64,000 nt of DNA from Nonlabens marinus S1-08 (GCF_000831385.1 NZ_AP014548.1:1541779-1605778); one strand, 5' to 3'. Positions 8,487-16,835 are shown, numbered from the stretch's first letter. The notes: generated by a model from the letters alone, not told the origin. Translations and numbers: made by a program.

Positions 8487-10463
8487 ATGAAAAATCTTAA
8501 CAGAATTGTCCTGTCCCTGATGGCTTTAATGCTTACAACGACAGTTTTTGCACAAGAGCAAAAAGAAGAGAAAGGAATTGACGAAAAGATAGACGATGCT
8601 TTCGGTTGGGCTACGGGAGATTACGTAGCAGGTGTTTTTTACCAAATCCCTTTTGGATCAGTTGAAGATGAAATGACAATTGAACTGGATGTTCTAGATG
8701 AACTGTCTCCAGATCCTTTGAATCCTAGAGCTCCACGAGAATATAATGCCCCTGACGGTGTAAGATATTCCTTAGTTCAAGATACGTTACAGGTAAATAG
8801 GATCTCCCTTTCTGGTGATCAAACTGCTGAAGAACTAGTTTTAAAAACTGATAATCCTAACATCATAATTGATGGTGGGACTTTAAAAATTGCTGCGGCA
8901 GATATAGCTCCAGGTGACAGCGTTGACCTTGTAGCTTCTGCACCATTCACGAAGGTCTATTGGGTTCTTTTCCCGCTGATATTAGGAGCGCTATTTTTTA
9001 CTATCTATTTCAAGTTCATCAATTTCTCCGGAATTTGGAGAGCGATTCAAGTAGTACGAGGTAAATATGAAGATATTGAGAAGCATGGAGCGGAAATGCT
9101 TTATGGTGAAGATGGTATTGCTAATGGAGTTGATATTAATAAAGTCGACAGCTTAGAGGATCATATTGATGAAGTAAGCAATGAAATTAAAATTGATGGA
9201 GATATCAAGGATACGATACGTGATGAAAGTACAGATGGTGAAGTGAGCCACTTTCAAGCGTTAACGGCTGCTCTTTCTGCGACTGTAGGTTTAGGGAATA
9301 TAGCAGGTGTTGCAATTGCAGTATCTGTAGGTGGTGCAGGTGCTACCTTCTGGATGATCGTTGCAGGATTCTTAGGAATGGCTTCCAAATTCGTTGAATG
9401 TACGCTGGGTGTAAAGTATCGCGACGTGGGTCCTGATGGTACCATTTATGGTGGCCCGATGTATTATTTAACTAAGGGATTAAGGTCTATGGGACTTGCT
9501 GGATTAGGAAAAGTCTTAGCTGTACTTTTTGCGATCATGTGTATTGGTGGGTCTTTTGGTGGTGGAAATATGTTTCAAGCCAATCAAGCCGCTCAGATGG
9601 TAGAAAACATTACCGGTGGGGCAGATTCATTTATGTTTGGTTACCGTTGGGTATTCGGATTGTTAATGGCGATTTTTGTAGGTATCGTTATTATTGGAGG
9701 TATCAAATCTATTGCCAAGGTGACTGACAAGATTGTACCGTTTATGGTAGTAATTTATGTAGGAGCATCCATCTGGGTAATCTTTGCTAATTACGATTTA
9801 ATTGGATTTGCATTTAATGAGATCATTGATGGCGCTTTTAGTCCAGAAGGTGTTGCTGGTGGTGCGATAGGAGTATTAGTGCAAGGGTTTAGACGAGCAG
9901 CATTCTCAAATGAAGCTGGTGTAGGGTCTGCATCCATAGCACACTCTGCAGTACGTACTAAATATCCAGCAAGTGAAGGTCTGGTAGCATTACTAGAACC
10001 TTTCATCGACACGGTGGTGGTTTGTACTATGACAGCGATAGTTTTGATAATTACTGGAAATGTCGATCCAGCAAATGCAGGTCTTGCAGATGCTGATGCA
10101 ATCCTATTAACTTCTGATGCGTTTGGATCAGTGATTAGTTGGTTCCCTTATGTATTGACGCTAGCAGTGGTAATGTTTGCTTTCTCAACTATGATTTCAT
10201 GGTCTTATTATGGGTACCAAGCCTGGGCTTATCTTTTTGGAAGAACAAATAGAACGGAGTACACTTACAAGATCTTGTTCTGTATTTTTGTGGTAGTAGG
10301 TTCTGCAGCAAGTCTAGGGAACGTTATAGGTTTCTCTGATGCGATGATTTTCTCCATGATGGTTCCTAATATGATCGGTATCGTATTATTAGCACCTAAG
10401 GTGAAGAAAGAAATGACACGTTACATGAAGGCGATCCGATTGAAGCGCGAGGCCGTTAGTTAA
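8487..10463 (+). CDS. sodium:alanine (AGCS) symporter with an N-terminal exported extension
   Basis: A 658-residue member of the alanine/glycine:cation symporter family. The symporter core starts around residue 153 (first helix [19 protein letters not shown]). It includes the signatures [19 protein letters not shown] and [18 protein letters not shown] and continues to the end. Two features differ from the usual ~450-550-residue protein: a cleavable-looking signal peptide ([20 protein letters not shown], then FAQ) with ~125 periplasmic residues before the first core helix, and an acidic insertion of ~50 residues after it. ATG 8487 is preferred over the TTG at 8484. The helix-hairpin-helix gene follows 8 bp later. 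Confidence 0.9.
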   Translation: MKNLNRIVLSLMALMLTTTVFAQEQKEEKGIDEKIDDAFGWATGDYVAGVFYQIPFGSVEDEMTIELDVLDELSPDPLNPRAPREYNAPDGVRYSLVQDTLQVNRISLSGDQTAEELVLKTDNPNIIIDGGTLKIAAADIAPGDSVDLVASAPFTKVYWVLFPLILGALFFTIYFKFINFSGIWRAIQVVRGKYEDIEKHGAEMLYGEDGIANGVDINKVDSLEDHIDEVSNEIKIDGDIKDTIRDESTDGEVSHFQALTAALSATVGLGNIAGVAIAVSVGGAGATFWMIVAGFLGMASKFVECTLGVKYRDVGPDGTIYGGPMYYLTKGLRSMGLAGLGKVLAVLFAIMCIGGSFGGGNMFQANQAAQMVENITGGADSFMFGYRWVFGLLMAIFVGIVIIGGIKSIAKVTDKIVPFMVVIYVGASIWVIFANYDLIGFAFNEIIDGAFSPEGVAGGAIGVLVQGFRRAAFSNEAGVGSASIAHSAVRTKYPASEGLVALLEPFIDTVVVCTMTAIVLIITGNVDPANAGLADADAILLTSDAFGSVISWFPYVLTLAVVMFAFSTMISWSYYGYQAWAYLFGRTNRTEYTYKILFCIFVVVGSAASLGNVIGFSDAMIFSMMVPNMIGIVLLAPKVKKEMTRYMKAIRLKREAVS

Positions 10464-10471
10464 GCAGCTTT

Positions 10472-11332
10472 ATGAAAAATATTAAATCCCTCTTTTTGTT
10501 TGATAAACGTCAGCAAAGGGGGATTTTGCTTTTGATTATCTTAATAATGATCCTTTTAGGAGTTCGTTTTTATTTAACGACGCTTCCAACGGCTTCTTTG
10601 GAGCTGGCTGATGTTTCAGAGTATGAAAAGAAGGTCGATTCCCTCAAGAGAATAGCGGCTCGCAAAAAAGATACGATCTATCCGTTTAACCCTAATTACA
10701 TCAACGATTTCCGTGCTTATCAGATAGGATTAGATGAAGCACAGTTGTTGAGGTTATCTCGCTTTCGCGAAAGCGGAAAATTCATCAATTCCCCTGCACA
10801 ATTCCAGCAAGTGACTGAAGTGAGTGACCAGTGGCTGGATAGTATTGCTCCGTATTTCAAATTTCCAGATTGGGTGAATAATCCTAGACCCAGCTATTCC
10901 AAAAATTTAAGTTTTGCGGATAAGAAAATTACAGCAAGTAATTTGAACACAGCGTCTCAAGAGCAGCTCAAGGCAGTTTTCGGGATAGGCCCAGCGCTCT
11001 CTACCCGAATCATCGAACAACGACAAAAACTGAATGGTTTTGTCGATATGCAACAAGTACGGGAAATCTATGGACTTTCAGATTCAACAATGATCCAGCT
11101 GCGCAAGCATTTCTTTATAACGCCACCTGCAGGCTTCAAGAAAATAGTCTTAAACAAAGCGACCCGGGACGAACTGTCAAGCATTCCCTATTTCAACGAC
11201 TACCTTGTGGACAAGCTGATAGAGCAGCGTACTTTGAGAGATGGATTCAAGAGTTGGGACAACGTGATGCTCACTTCAAGGTTTCCACAAGAAAAATTGC
11301 CTTTAATTCAGCTATATTTGACACTGGACTAA
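10472..11332 (+). CDS. ComEA-type helix-hairpin-helix protein, membrane anchored
   Basis: A 286-residue protein with one N-terminal transmembrane helix (~19-36) and three helix-hairpin-helix-like modules. The clearest, around residues 155-215, reads SNLNTASQEQLKAVFGIGPALSTRIIEQR, the ComEA motif for non-specific DNA binding; a second follows as LNKATRDELSSIPYFNDYL. ComEA-like proteins bind incoming DNA during transformation, but similar proteins occur in non-competent Bacteroidota, so a DNA-uptake role is unproven. An exact palindrome copy (10760-10775) is read as RFRES. Its end lies 20 bp before the acyl-CoA dehydrogenase start. Confidence 0.82.
   Translation: MKNIKSLFLFDKRQQRGILLLIILIMILLGVRFYLTTLPTASLELADVSEYEKKVDSLKRIAARKKDTIYPFNPNYINDFRAYQIGLDEAQLLRLSRFRESGKFINSPAQFQQVTEVSDQWLDSIAPYFKFPDWVNNPRPSYSKNLSFADKKITASNLNTASQEQLKAVFGIGPALSTRIIEQRQKLNGFVDMQQVREIYGLSDSTMIQLRKHFFITPPAGFKKIVLNKATRDELSSIPYFNDYLVDKLIEQRTLRDGFKSWDNVMLTSRFPQEKLPLIQLYLTLD
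10760..10775. repeat. 16-bp palindrome, copy 3 (in HhH protein CDS)
   Basis: Exact copy; read in frame as RFRES (context RLSRFRESGKF), a different frame from copies 1 and 2. Confidence 0.95.
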
Positions 11333-11352
11333 AAACAGACCTAAAAACACTT

Positions 11353-12522
11353 ATGTATTCAAAATATTTTACCGAAGAACACAATGTATTTCGCGAGAGT
11401 TTTAGAGACTTTCTTAAAAAAGAAGTGGTGCCCCACGTCGATAAATGGGAAGAAACCGGTCATATAGATCGGGAGATTTTCAAGAAAATGGGCGATATGG
11501 GATATTTCGGATTGTATTACCCAGAGGAGTATGGAGGTTTAGACCTTGATTTCTTTTACACCGTAATCTTCCTGGAGGAAATGCAACGCATCAACTCTGG
11601 TGGATTTGCTGCAGCCATGTGGGTTCAAGCTTTTCTAGGTGCACAGCATTTGTTAAAGGAAGGTTATGAGAGGATCAAGCAAGACTATCTAGTACCAACT
11701 TTATCTGGTGATAAAATAGGGTGTTTGTGTATTACAGAGCCTTTCGGAGGTAGCGATGTTGCTGGAATGCGCACGACTGCGGTTAAAGAAGGAGATCATT
11801 ACATCATCAACGGTTCTAAAACCTTTATTACAAACGGTGTTTATTCTGATTATTTAGTCGTTGCGGCTAAAACAGATCCAGAAGCTAAAGGCCGCGGGAT
11901 CTCGATCTTCCTTATGGATAGAGAGACTCCAGGAATAAGTGCTACAAAATTGAACAAGTTAGGATGGAGAGCGAGTGATACAGGAGAGATAGGGTTTGAC
12001 AACGTAAAGATCCCTGCAGAAAACCTGATGGGAGAAGAGGGAAAAGGATTCCCTTACATTATGCAACATTTTGCATTAGAGCGATTGATCATGGCGATCA
12101 ATGCACATGCAAGAGCAGAATATGCTCTAGAGTACACCATTGGTTACATGAAAGACCGTACCGCATTTGGTAAGTCTCTAGACAAATTCCAAGCGTTACG
12201 TCACAAGCTGGCAGATATGATGAGTGAAACAGAAATGGCAAAGAATTTCAATTACTCCATCGCTGAGGAGCTTGACAAAGGATTGTACCCTGTGAAGGAA
12301 GCGAGTATGGCGAAATTGCTATCCACCAAAATATCTGATGAAGTCATCTATGGCTGTTTGCAGTTTCTAGGTGGTTATGGGTATATAGAGGAATACCCGC
12401 TAGCTAGAATGTCACGTGACAGTAGACTAGGCCCTATAGGTGGTGGAACTAGTGAAATCATGCGCGAGATCATTGCAAAAATGATGTTGGACGGTAAGGA
12501 TTATAAGCCGGCAGCTAAATAA
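11353..12522 (+). CDS. acyl-CoA dehydrogenase
   Basis: A 389-residue FAD-dependent acyl-CoA dehydrogenase, which introduces the alpha-beta double bond in fatty-acyl or branched-chain acyl-CoA degradation. Both family signatures are present: CITEPFGGSDVAGMRT in the first half and QFLGGYGYIEEYPLARMSRD near the C-terminus, with the GTSEIMREII end. The start at ATG 11353 gives the normal N-terminus MYSKYFTEEHNVFRESFRDF; a longer in-frame extension back to 11254 overlaps the preceding gene and is unlikely. Chain-length preference cannot be read from the sequence. An intergenic palindrome follows the stop. Confidence 0.92.
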   Translation: MYSKYFTEEHNVFRESFRDFLKKEVVPHVDKWEETGHIDREIFKKMGDMGYFGLYYPEEYGGLDLDFFYTVIFLEEMQRINSGGFAAAMWVQAFLGAQHLLKEGYERIKQDYLVPTLSGDKIGCLCITEPFGGSDVAGMRTTAVKEGDHYIINGSKTFITNGVYSDYLVVAAKTDPEAKGRGISIFLMDRETPGISATKLNKLGWRASDTGEIGFDNVKIPAENLMGEEGKGFPYIMQHFALERLIMAINAHARAEYALEYTIGYMKDRTAFGKSLDKFQALRHKLADMMSETEMAKNFNYSIAEELDKGLYPVKEASMAKLLSTKISDEVIYGCLQFLGGYGYIEEYPLARMSRDSRLGPIGGGTSEIMREIIAKMMLDGKDYKPAAK

Positions 12523-12533
12523 ATAGGTGATTT

Positions 12534-12549
12534 CGCTTTCGCGAAAGCG
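12534..12549. repeat. 16-bp palindrome, copy 4 (intergenic)
   Basis: Exact copy 11 bp after the acyl-CoA dehydrogenase stop, with symmetric TTT/AAA flanks extending the inverted repeat to 22 bp. Confidence 0.95.
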
Positions 12550-12587
12550 AAATATCAAAAATTAGTAGGTGGTTACAAATAATAATG

Positions 12588-12595
12588 TAATTTTG
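12588..12595 (+). promoter_or_regulatory. -7 promoter element TAATTTTG before rpsU
   Basis: TAnnTTTG match 29 bp before the rpsU start. It places the transcription start just ahead of the Shine-Dalgarno site. Confidence 0.5.
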
Positions 12596-12606
12596 CCATC
12601 CCAAAG

Positions 12607-12618
12607 AAAGGAGGTGAT
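12607..12618 (+). promoter_or_regulatory. 12-nt Shine-Dalgarno sequence AAAGGAGGTGAT of rpsU
   Basis: A full-length complement of the conserved 16S rRNA 3' end (ATCACCTCCTTT), ending 6 nt before the ATG. Other genes in the window lack such sites. In Flavobacterium ribosomes bS21, bS18 and bS6 sequester the anti-Shine-Dalgarno, so a strong site on the bS21 message itself fits autoregulation: only ribosomes lacking bS21 could use it. Confidence 0.85.
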
Positions 12619-12624
12619 GACACT

Positions 12625-12819
12625 ATGTTAATTATACCAGTTAAAGACGGAGAAAATATCGACAGAGCCCTGAAGCGCTTCAAACGCAAGTTTGACCGTA
12701 CAGGAAAGATGCGTGAGCTACGTAGAAGACAACAGTTCACAAAGCCATCTGTTGCTAAACGCGCACAAAGGATCAAAGCGGAATACATCCAGCATTTGAG
12801 AGATGAAGAGAACCTATAG
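12625..12819 (+). CDS. rpsU: 30S ribosomal protein bS21
   Basis: A 64-residue basic ribosomal protein bS21 (start MLIIPVKDGENIDRALKRFK) that sits near the 3' end of 16S rRNA on the 30S platform. Length and sequence are normal for Bacteroidota. It is preceded by the only strong Shine-Dalgarno sequence noticed in the window and followed by an intrinsic terminator at 12843-12883. Known work on Flavobacterium shows that bS21 helps to hide the anti-Shine-Dalgarno; the leader here is consistent with bS21 controlling its own translation. The terminator leads directly into xerC. Confidence 0.96.
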   Translation: MLIIPVKDGENIDRALKRFKRKFDRTGKMRELRRRQQFTKPSVAKRAQRIKAEYIQHLRDEENL

Positions 12820-12842
12820 TTCTTAACAGTAATCTAAATATG

Positions 12843-12883
12843 ACGATCCGATAAATGATTAAATTTATCGGATCGTTTTTTTT
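12843..12883 (+). terminator. intrinsic terminator/attenuator between rpsU and xerC
   Basis: A perfect 14-bp stem (12843-12856 with 12863-12876), a 6-nt loop and an 8-T tract. The T tract ends at 12883, the base before the xerC ATG, so xerC expression from the upstream promoter requires read-through. Confidence 0.9.
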
Positions 12884-13759
12884 ATGCATTTATCTGATTT
12901 CAAAAAATACCTGAGCCTAGAAAAGCATTATAGTGCTCACACTAGTGATTCTTATCTGCGAGATCTGGAACAGTTTCAAGAACTTTTGAAAACACATGAA
13001 GTGTCCCTAGATGAGGCCAATTATTCCATGGTGCGGCAATGGATGTCAGAACTTATGGATTCTGGGATTTCAAGTAGGTCGATCAATCGTAAAATGTCCT
13101 CGCTAAAAGCTTATTATAAATTTCTCAGAGCACAAGGTCACACAGAGAAAAATATAATGACCCTTCATAAAAGCTTGAAAACCTCGACCAAGGTTCAAGT
13201 ACCGTTTTCTCAAAAAGAAGTAGGAGAGTTGTTGAACCAGCCGTACGATAAGACTTCATTCGTCGCTGTAAGAGATCGAGCGATTATAGAGTTGTTATAT
13301 GTGACAGGCATGCGCCGTGCAGAATTAATAAGTCTAGACATCAATGCAGTAGAGGTAAGTCAAGGAAGAATTAAAGTGTTAGGAAAAAGAAATAAAGAGC
13401 GCATCATTCCATTGTTGGAACATACCCAGACTATTCTTTTAGATTACTTAAGTTTAAGAGATGAGCTATCTGGAGAGAGCAATCGTTTCTTTATCACTGA
13501 ATCGGGTAATTCTATTTACCCTTCACTAGTATACCGGACTGTTACCAGTTACTTAAAACAAGTCAGCTTAAAAGTAAAAGTAAGCCCGCATGTTTTGCGC
13601 CACACCTTCGCCACCCATCTATTAGATAAGGGGGCAGATTTAAATGCAGTTAAAGAGTTGCTAGGCCACTCCAGTCTTGCCAGTACTCAAGTATATACTC
13701 ATACCAGTATGCAGGCATTGAAAAACATTCATAGCAAGGCTCATCCACGCAATAAATAA
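12884..13759 (+). CDS. xerC: tyrosine recombinase XerC/XerD family
   Basis: A 291-residue tyrosine recombinase, probably the chromosome-dimer-resolving XerC. The N-terminal SAM-like core-binding domain covers ~1-85 (LSLEKHYSAHTSDSYLRDLE). The catalytic domain carries the first Arg in TGMRRAEL (~144), the Lys in LGKRNKERIIPL, HVLRHTFATHLL (His/Arg, ~236-240), LLGHSSLASTQVYTH with the second His and the nucleophile Tyr near 277. Its length and core position favour a housekeeping Xer protein over a mobile integrase. The start codon touches the U-tract of the rpsU terminator. In many Flavobacteriia a hibernation factor gene (hpf/raiA) follows; here tRNA genes follow directly. Confidence 0.9.
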   Translation: MHLSDFKKYLSLEKHYSAHTSDSYLRDLEQFQELLKTHEVSLDEANYSMVRQWMSELMDSGISSRSINRKMSSLKAYYKFLRAQGHTEKNIMTLHKSLKTSTKVQVPFSQKEVGELLNQPYDKTSFVAVRDRAIIELLYVTGMRRAELISLDINAVEVSQGRIKVLGKRNKERIIPLLEHTQTILLDYLSLRDELSGESNRFFITESGNSIYPSLVYRTVTSYLKQVSLKVKVSPHVLRHTFATHLLDKGADLNAVKELLGHSSLASTQVYTHTSMQALKNIHSKAHPRNK

Positions 13760-13864
13760 GTGTTAACAACGGCTCTGGATTGTTCCTTACGTCTAGGTGG
13801 AAAAAATTGTTGACTGACATGAATTATTTTCCTAAAATATTTTTTGCTAATTAAAAAATAGCCT

Positions 13865-13872
13865 TACATTTG
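13865..13872 (+). promoter_or_regulatory. promoter TACATTTG with TTG -33 element, upstream of the tRNA-tuf cluster
   Basis: TTG at 13844-13846, an 18-nt spacer, then TACATTTG. This is the best two-part flavobacterial promoter seen in the window. It lies ~50 bp before tRNA-Thr and would drive the tRNA-tuf transcript. Confidence 0.65.
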
Positions 13873-13921
13873 CAGTCCGTTAGAAATAACGAGAGCGTGA
13901 TGCGCTTAAAATCTATCATAA

Positions 13922-13995
13922 GCCGATGTAGCTCAGCTGGCTAGAGCAGCTGATTTGTAATCAGCAGGTCGTGGGTTCGAGTCCCTCCATCGGCT
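13922..13995 (+). tRNA. tRNA-Thr (TGT)
   Basis: A 74-nt cloverleaf: acceptor GCCGATG pairs with CATCGGC, the D-loop contains AGCTCAG, the anticodon TGT is flanked by a CTGAT/ATCAG stem, and the T-loop is GGTTCGAGTCC. CCA is not encoded. Confidence 0.95.
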
Positions 13996-14028
13996 CTTAG
14001 TTTTTTGAAAAATTGAAGTAATTAAATA

Positions 14029-14109
14029 GGGGAGATACTCAAGCGGCCAACGAGGACGGACTGTAACTCCGTTGGGAAACCTTCGCAGGTTCGAATCCTG
14101 CTCTCCCCA
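14029..14109 (+). tRNA. tRNA-Tyr (GTA)
   Basis: An 81-nt class II tRNA with a long variable arm; acceptor GGGGAGA pairs with TCTCCCC, the anticodon is GTA, and the T-arm is GCAGGTTCGAATCCTGC. CCA is not encoded. Confidence 0.95.
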
Positions 14110-14143
14110 CTATTTGATTACACCCATCATTTTGATGGTAATT

Positions 14144-14216
14144 GCGAGAGTAGCTCAGTTGGTAGAGCGTCAGCCTTCCAAGCTGAATGTCGCCGGTTCG
14201 AACCCGGTCTCTCGCT
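14144..14216 (+). tRNA. tRNA-Gly (TCC)
   Basis: A 73-nt cloverleaf: acceptor GCGAGAG pairs with CTCTCGC, anticodon loop CTTCCAA gives anticodon TCC, and the T-arm is CCGGTTCGAACCCGG. Confidence 0.95.
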
Positions 14217-14291
14217 CAAAATTTTCCGCTAGGGCGGGAATCTCACTTGAAAGCCGTAAGGTGATTGTGTGAAAAAAGCCCTTGGCTATTT

Positions 14292-14307
14292 CGCTTTCGC
14301 GAAAGCG
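14292..14307. repeat. 16-bp palindrome, copy 5 (between tRNA-Gly and tRNA-Thr)
   Basis: Exact copy in the spacer of the tRNA cluster, 12 bp upstream of the second tRNA-Thr gene. Confidence 0.95.
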
Positions 14308-14319
14308 TTAACAACATAA

Positions 14320-14391
14320 GCCGGTGTAGCTCAGGGGTAGAGCGTTTCCTTGGTAAGGAAGAGGTCATGAGTTCAAATCTCATCATTGGCT
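14320..14391 (+). tRNA. tRNA-Thr (GGT)
   Basis: A 72-nt cloverleaf: acceptor GCCGGTG pairs with CATTGGC (one G-T pair), anticodon loop TTGGTAA gives anticodon GGT, and the T-loop region is GAGTTCAAATCTC. It lies directly upstream of tuf. Confidence 0.93.
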
Positions 14392-14409
14392 CTGGAATAA
14401 AGAAAATAA

Positions 14410-14426
14410 GGTCTCTCCGTGAGACC
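14410..14426 (+). other. small hairpin between tRNA-Thr and tuf
   Basis: GGTCTC and GAGACC arms (6 bp) with a 5-nt loop and no U-tract. It could be a processing or stability element separating the tRNA from the tuf message; this is weak evidence. Confidence 0.35.
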
Positions 14427-14506
14427 CTAAATAGTATAAGCTGATTTGGTTTTGTATCCGTGTCAGTTTTTAAATTGAAACACTAATATAAACTAAGATT
14501 ATAATT

Positions 14507-15694
14507 ATGGCTAAAGAAACGTACGATCGTTCGAAACCGCACCTTAACGTAGGAACTATTGGTCACGTTGACCACGGTAAGACTACTCTTACTGCTGCAA
14601 TCACTAAAGTACTTGCAGATGCTGGTTACTCTAAGGCAACAAGTTTTGATCAAATTGACAATGCTCCTGAAGAAAAAGAACGTGGTATCACGATTAACTC
14701 TTCACACGTTGAGTATCAAACGCTTAACAGACACTACGCTCACGTAGACTGTCCTGGTCACGCGGATTATGTAAAGAACATGGTAACTGGTGCTGCCCAG
14801 ATGGACGGTGCTATCCTTGTAGTTGCTGCAACTGATGGTCCAATGCCACAGACTCGCGAGCACATCCTATTAGGACGTCAGGTAGGTATTCCACGTATCG
14901 TTGTTTTCCTTAATAAGGTTGACATGGTAGATGATGAGGAGCTTCTTGAATTAGTAGACATGGAAGTTCGTGATCTATTGAATTTCTATGAATATGACGG
15001 TGACAATGGTCCTGTAATTTCTGGATCTGCTCTAGGTGCATTGAATGGTGAAGAAAAATGGGTAAATACAGTTCTTGAATTGATGGAAGCTGTTGATACT
15101 TGGATTGAAGAGCCTACACGTGAAGTAGACAAGCCTTTCTTGATGCCTATCGAGGATGTGTTCTCTATTACAGGTCGTGGTACTGTAGCAACTGGTCGTA
15201 TTGAGACTGGTGTTGCAAACACTGGTGATCCAGTAGAAATCATCGGTATGGGTGCTCAAAAATTGACATCTACTATTACTGGTATTGAAATGTTCCGTCA
15301 GATCCTTGATAGAGGTGAGGCTGGAGATAATGCAGGTATCCTTTTGAGAGGTATTGAGAAGTCTCAAATCTCTCGTGGTATGGTAATCACTAAGCCAGGA
15401 TCTGTAACTCCACACGCTAAATTCAAAGCTGAGGTTTATATCCTTAAGAAAGAAGAAGGTGGACGTCACACTCCATTCCATAACAACTACCGTCCGCAGT
15501 TTTACGTTCGTACAACTGACGTGACTGGAAACATCATGCTTCCAGAAGGTGTTGAAATGGTAATGCCAGGAGATAACTTGACAATTACTGTTGATCTTAT
15601 CCAGCCTATCGCATTGAACTTGGGTCTTCGTTTTGCAATCCGTGAGGGTGGTAGAACTGTAGGTGCAGGTCAGGTAACTGAGATTTTAGATTAA
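14507..15694 (+). CDS. tuf: translation elongation factor Tu
   Basis: A 395-residue EF-Tu, the GTPase that delivers aminoacyl-tRNA to the ribosome. The N-terminal motifs GHVDHGKTT (residues ~19-27), DCPGH (~80) and NKVD (~136) are the G1, G3 and G4 elements. The two beta-barrel domains follow, ending [13 protein letters not shown]. The codon use is that of a highly expressed gene and the CDS contains no palindrome copy. It stands between tRNA-Thr and tRNA-Trp, the usual tRNA-tuf-tRNA block of Bacteroidota, and is the only tuf copy in the window. Confidence 0.98.
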   Translation: MAKETYDRSKPHLNVGTIGHVDHGKTTLTAAITKVLADAGYSKATSFDQIDNAPEEKERGITINSSHVEYQTLNRHYAHVDCPGHADYVKNMVTGAAQMDGAILVVAATDGPMPQTREHILLGRQVGIPRIVVFLNKVDMVDDEELLELVDMEVRDLLNFYEYDGDNGPVISGSALGALNGEEKWVNTVLELMEAVDTWIEEPTREVDKPFLMPIEDVFSITGRGTVATGRIETGVANTGDPVEIIGMGAQKLTSTITGIEMFRQILDRGEAGDNAGILLRGIEKSQISRGMVITKPGSVTPHAKFKAEVYILKKEEGGRHTPFHNNYRPQFYVRTTDVTGNIMLPEGVEMVMPGDNLTITVDLIQPIALNLGLRFAIREGGRTVGAGQVTEILD

Positions 15695-15711
15695 TAATTC
15701 TAAATAAATTA

Positions 15712-15750
15712 AGTATCCTATCTAATGAATATTAGGTAGGGTACTTTCCC
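15712..15750 (+). terminator. hairpin after tuf (likely terminator or processing site)
   Basis: A 15-bp stem (15712-15726 with 15731-15745, two G-U pairs) with a GAAT loop, followed by a broken T tract (TTCCCTTTATT). It may partially terminate tuf transcription ahead of tRNA-Trp. Confidence 0.6.
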
Positions 15751-15772
15751 TTTATTAGATGGTGTAGTTTTT

Positions 15773-15786
15773 GCTTTCGCGAAAGC
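15773..15786. repeat. palindrome, one-mismatch copy (between tuf and tRNA-Trp)
   Basis: GCTTTCGCGAAAGC is intact, but the first base of the 16-mer is T instead of C. Intergenic. Confidence 0.85.
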
Positions 15787-15822
15787 GAACTATCCAGCAG
15801 TTTAAAACTGTTTAAAAGGTTT

Positions 15823-15895
15823 GCGGACTTAGTTCAGTTGGTAGAGCACTGGTTTCCAAAACCAGGGGTCGGGAGTTCGAGCCTCTCAGTCCGCG
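15823..15895 (+). tRNA. tRNA-Trp (CCA)
   Basis: A 73-nt cloverleaf: acceptor GCGGACT pairs with AGTCCGC, anticodon loop TTCCAAA gives anticodon CCA, and the T-arm is GGGAGTTCGAGCCTCTC. It precedes secE by 109 bp. Confidence 0.94.
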
Positions 15896-16004
15896 CAAAA
15901 GGATTGTTTGTTTTCAAATGATCTTGAAATAAGATGTTGAGAAATCCGTAATAGATTGCTCAGAAATAATTAAGTGAAGCGATTCACAAAAGATCGTTCA
16001 AATT

Positions 16005-16202
16005 ATGGGATTAGTATCATATGTAAAGGAGTCGTATAACGAGTTGACTAACCACGTAACATGGCCTACATGGGCTGAGGCTCAAAAAATGACCGTTACT
16101 GTCGCTGTCTTTTCTGTAGTTTTTGCATTGATTATTTATGGAATAGATACTGTTTTCAGTACGGCTATTACTAATTACTTTGAATGGGTTAAACAAGCAT
16201 AA
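16005..16202 (+). CDS. secE: preprotein translocase subunit SecE
   Basis: A 65-residue single-span SecE, the clamp subunit of the SecYEG channel. The conserved amphipathic segment SYNELTNHVTWPTWAEAQKM precedes the transmembrane helix at ~32-55. This short form is normal outside the Gammaproteobacteria. It lies between tRNA-Trp and nusG, with a 9-bp gap to nusG, in the classical secE-nusG-rplKAJL-rpoBC order. Confidence 0.95.
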   Translation: MGLVSYVKESYNELTNHVTWPTWAEAQKMTVTVAVFSVVFALIIYGIDTVFSTAITNYFEWVKQA

Positions 16203-16211
16203 TACTACAAC

Positions 16212-16766
16212 ATGAGTGAGGAAAAAGATGTAATGAAGTGGTATGTAGTGCGATCTGTCAGCGGTCAAGAAAACAAGATCAAAGAGTATATTGAGTCTGA
16301 GATCAACCACCATAATCTAGGTGATTATTTACAGCAGATATTAGTGCCTACTGAAAAGGTGGTACAAATACGCAATGGTAAGAAGATCAATAAGGAAAAA
16401 GTTTATTTTCCTGGATATATCATGGTTCAAGCTCGTCTTGAAGGTGAGGTTCCTCACATTATCAAATCTGTCAATGGTGTCATCGGTTTCCTAGGGGAAA
16501 CTAAAGGTGGTGATCCTGTACCCTTGAGAAGATCTGAGGTGAACAGAATGTTAGGTAAGGTGGATGAGCTTGCTGAGCAGACGGATAATATCGCCATTCC
16601 ATTTAAGAGTGGTGAAACGATCAAAGTGGTTGATGGTCCATTTAATGGTTTCAACGGTGTGATCGAAAAAGTTAATGAAGAGAAGCGTAAGCTCGAGGTT
16701 ATGGTTAAGATTTTTGGCCGTAAGACTCCATTGGAGTTGAGTTATATGCAAGTAGAAAAAGTATAA
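16212..16766 (+). CDS. nusG: transcription termination/antitermination protein NusG
   Basis: A 184-residue NusG, which binds the RNA polymerase clamp and links it to Rho or ribosomal protein S10. The NGN domain covers ~8-120 (KWYVVRSVSGQENKIKEYIE, then VYFPGYIMVQ). The KOW domain occupies the C-terminus (GETIKVVDGPFNGFNGVIEK). Length and domain order are typical. It follows secE by 9 bp and is separated by 69 bp from rplK. Confidence 0.97.
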   Translation: MSEEKDVMKWYVVRSVSGQENKIKEYIESEINHHNLGDYLQQILVPTEKVVQIRNGKKINKEKVYFPGYIMVQARLEGEVPHIIKSVNGVIGFLGETKGGDPVPLRRSEVNRMLGKVDELAEQTDNIAIPFKSGETIKVVDGPFNGFNGVIEKVNEEKRKLEVMVKIFGRKTPLELSYMQVEKV

Positions 16767-16835
16767 ATGTTACAATTTATAGGCAGTGTATAAGGCTTCC
16801 ACTTTATATCTGTCAAACATTGAAATAAATTAGAA

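Noticed and set aside
12573-12788. Open frame of 71 codons antisense to rpsU
   Set aside because: Antisense to a universal ribosomal protein gene; no supporting features.
12884-13759. xerC as integrase of a mobile element beside the tRNA genes
   Set aside because: Domain size, gene order (rpsU-xerC-tRNA-tuf) and absence of att-like repeats or other mobile genes point to a housekeeping Xer recombinase.
14072-14272. Open frame across tRNA-Tyr and tRNA-Gly
   Set aside because: It overlaps two certain tRNA genes and has no coding features.
15032-15481. Open frame of 149 codons on the minus strand inside tuf
   Set aside because: It is antisense to the highly conserved EF-Tu coding sequence, has no family features, and is a by-product of codon bias.
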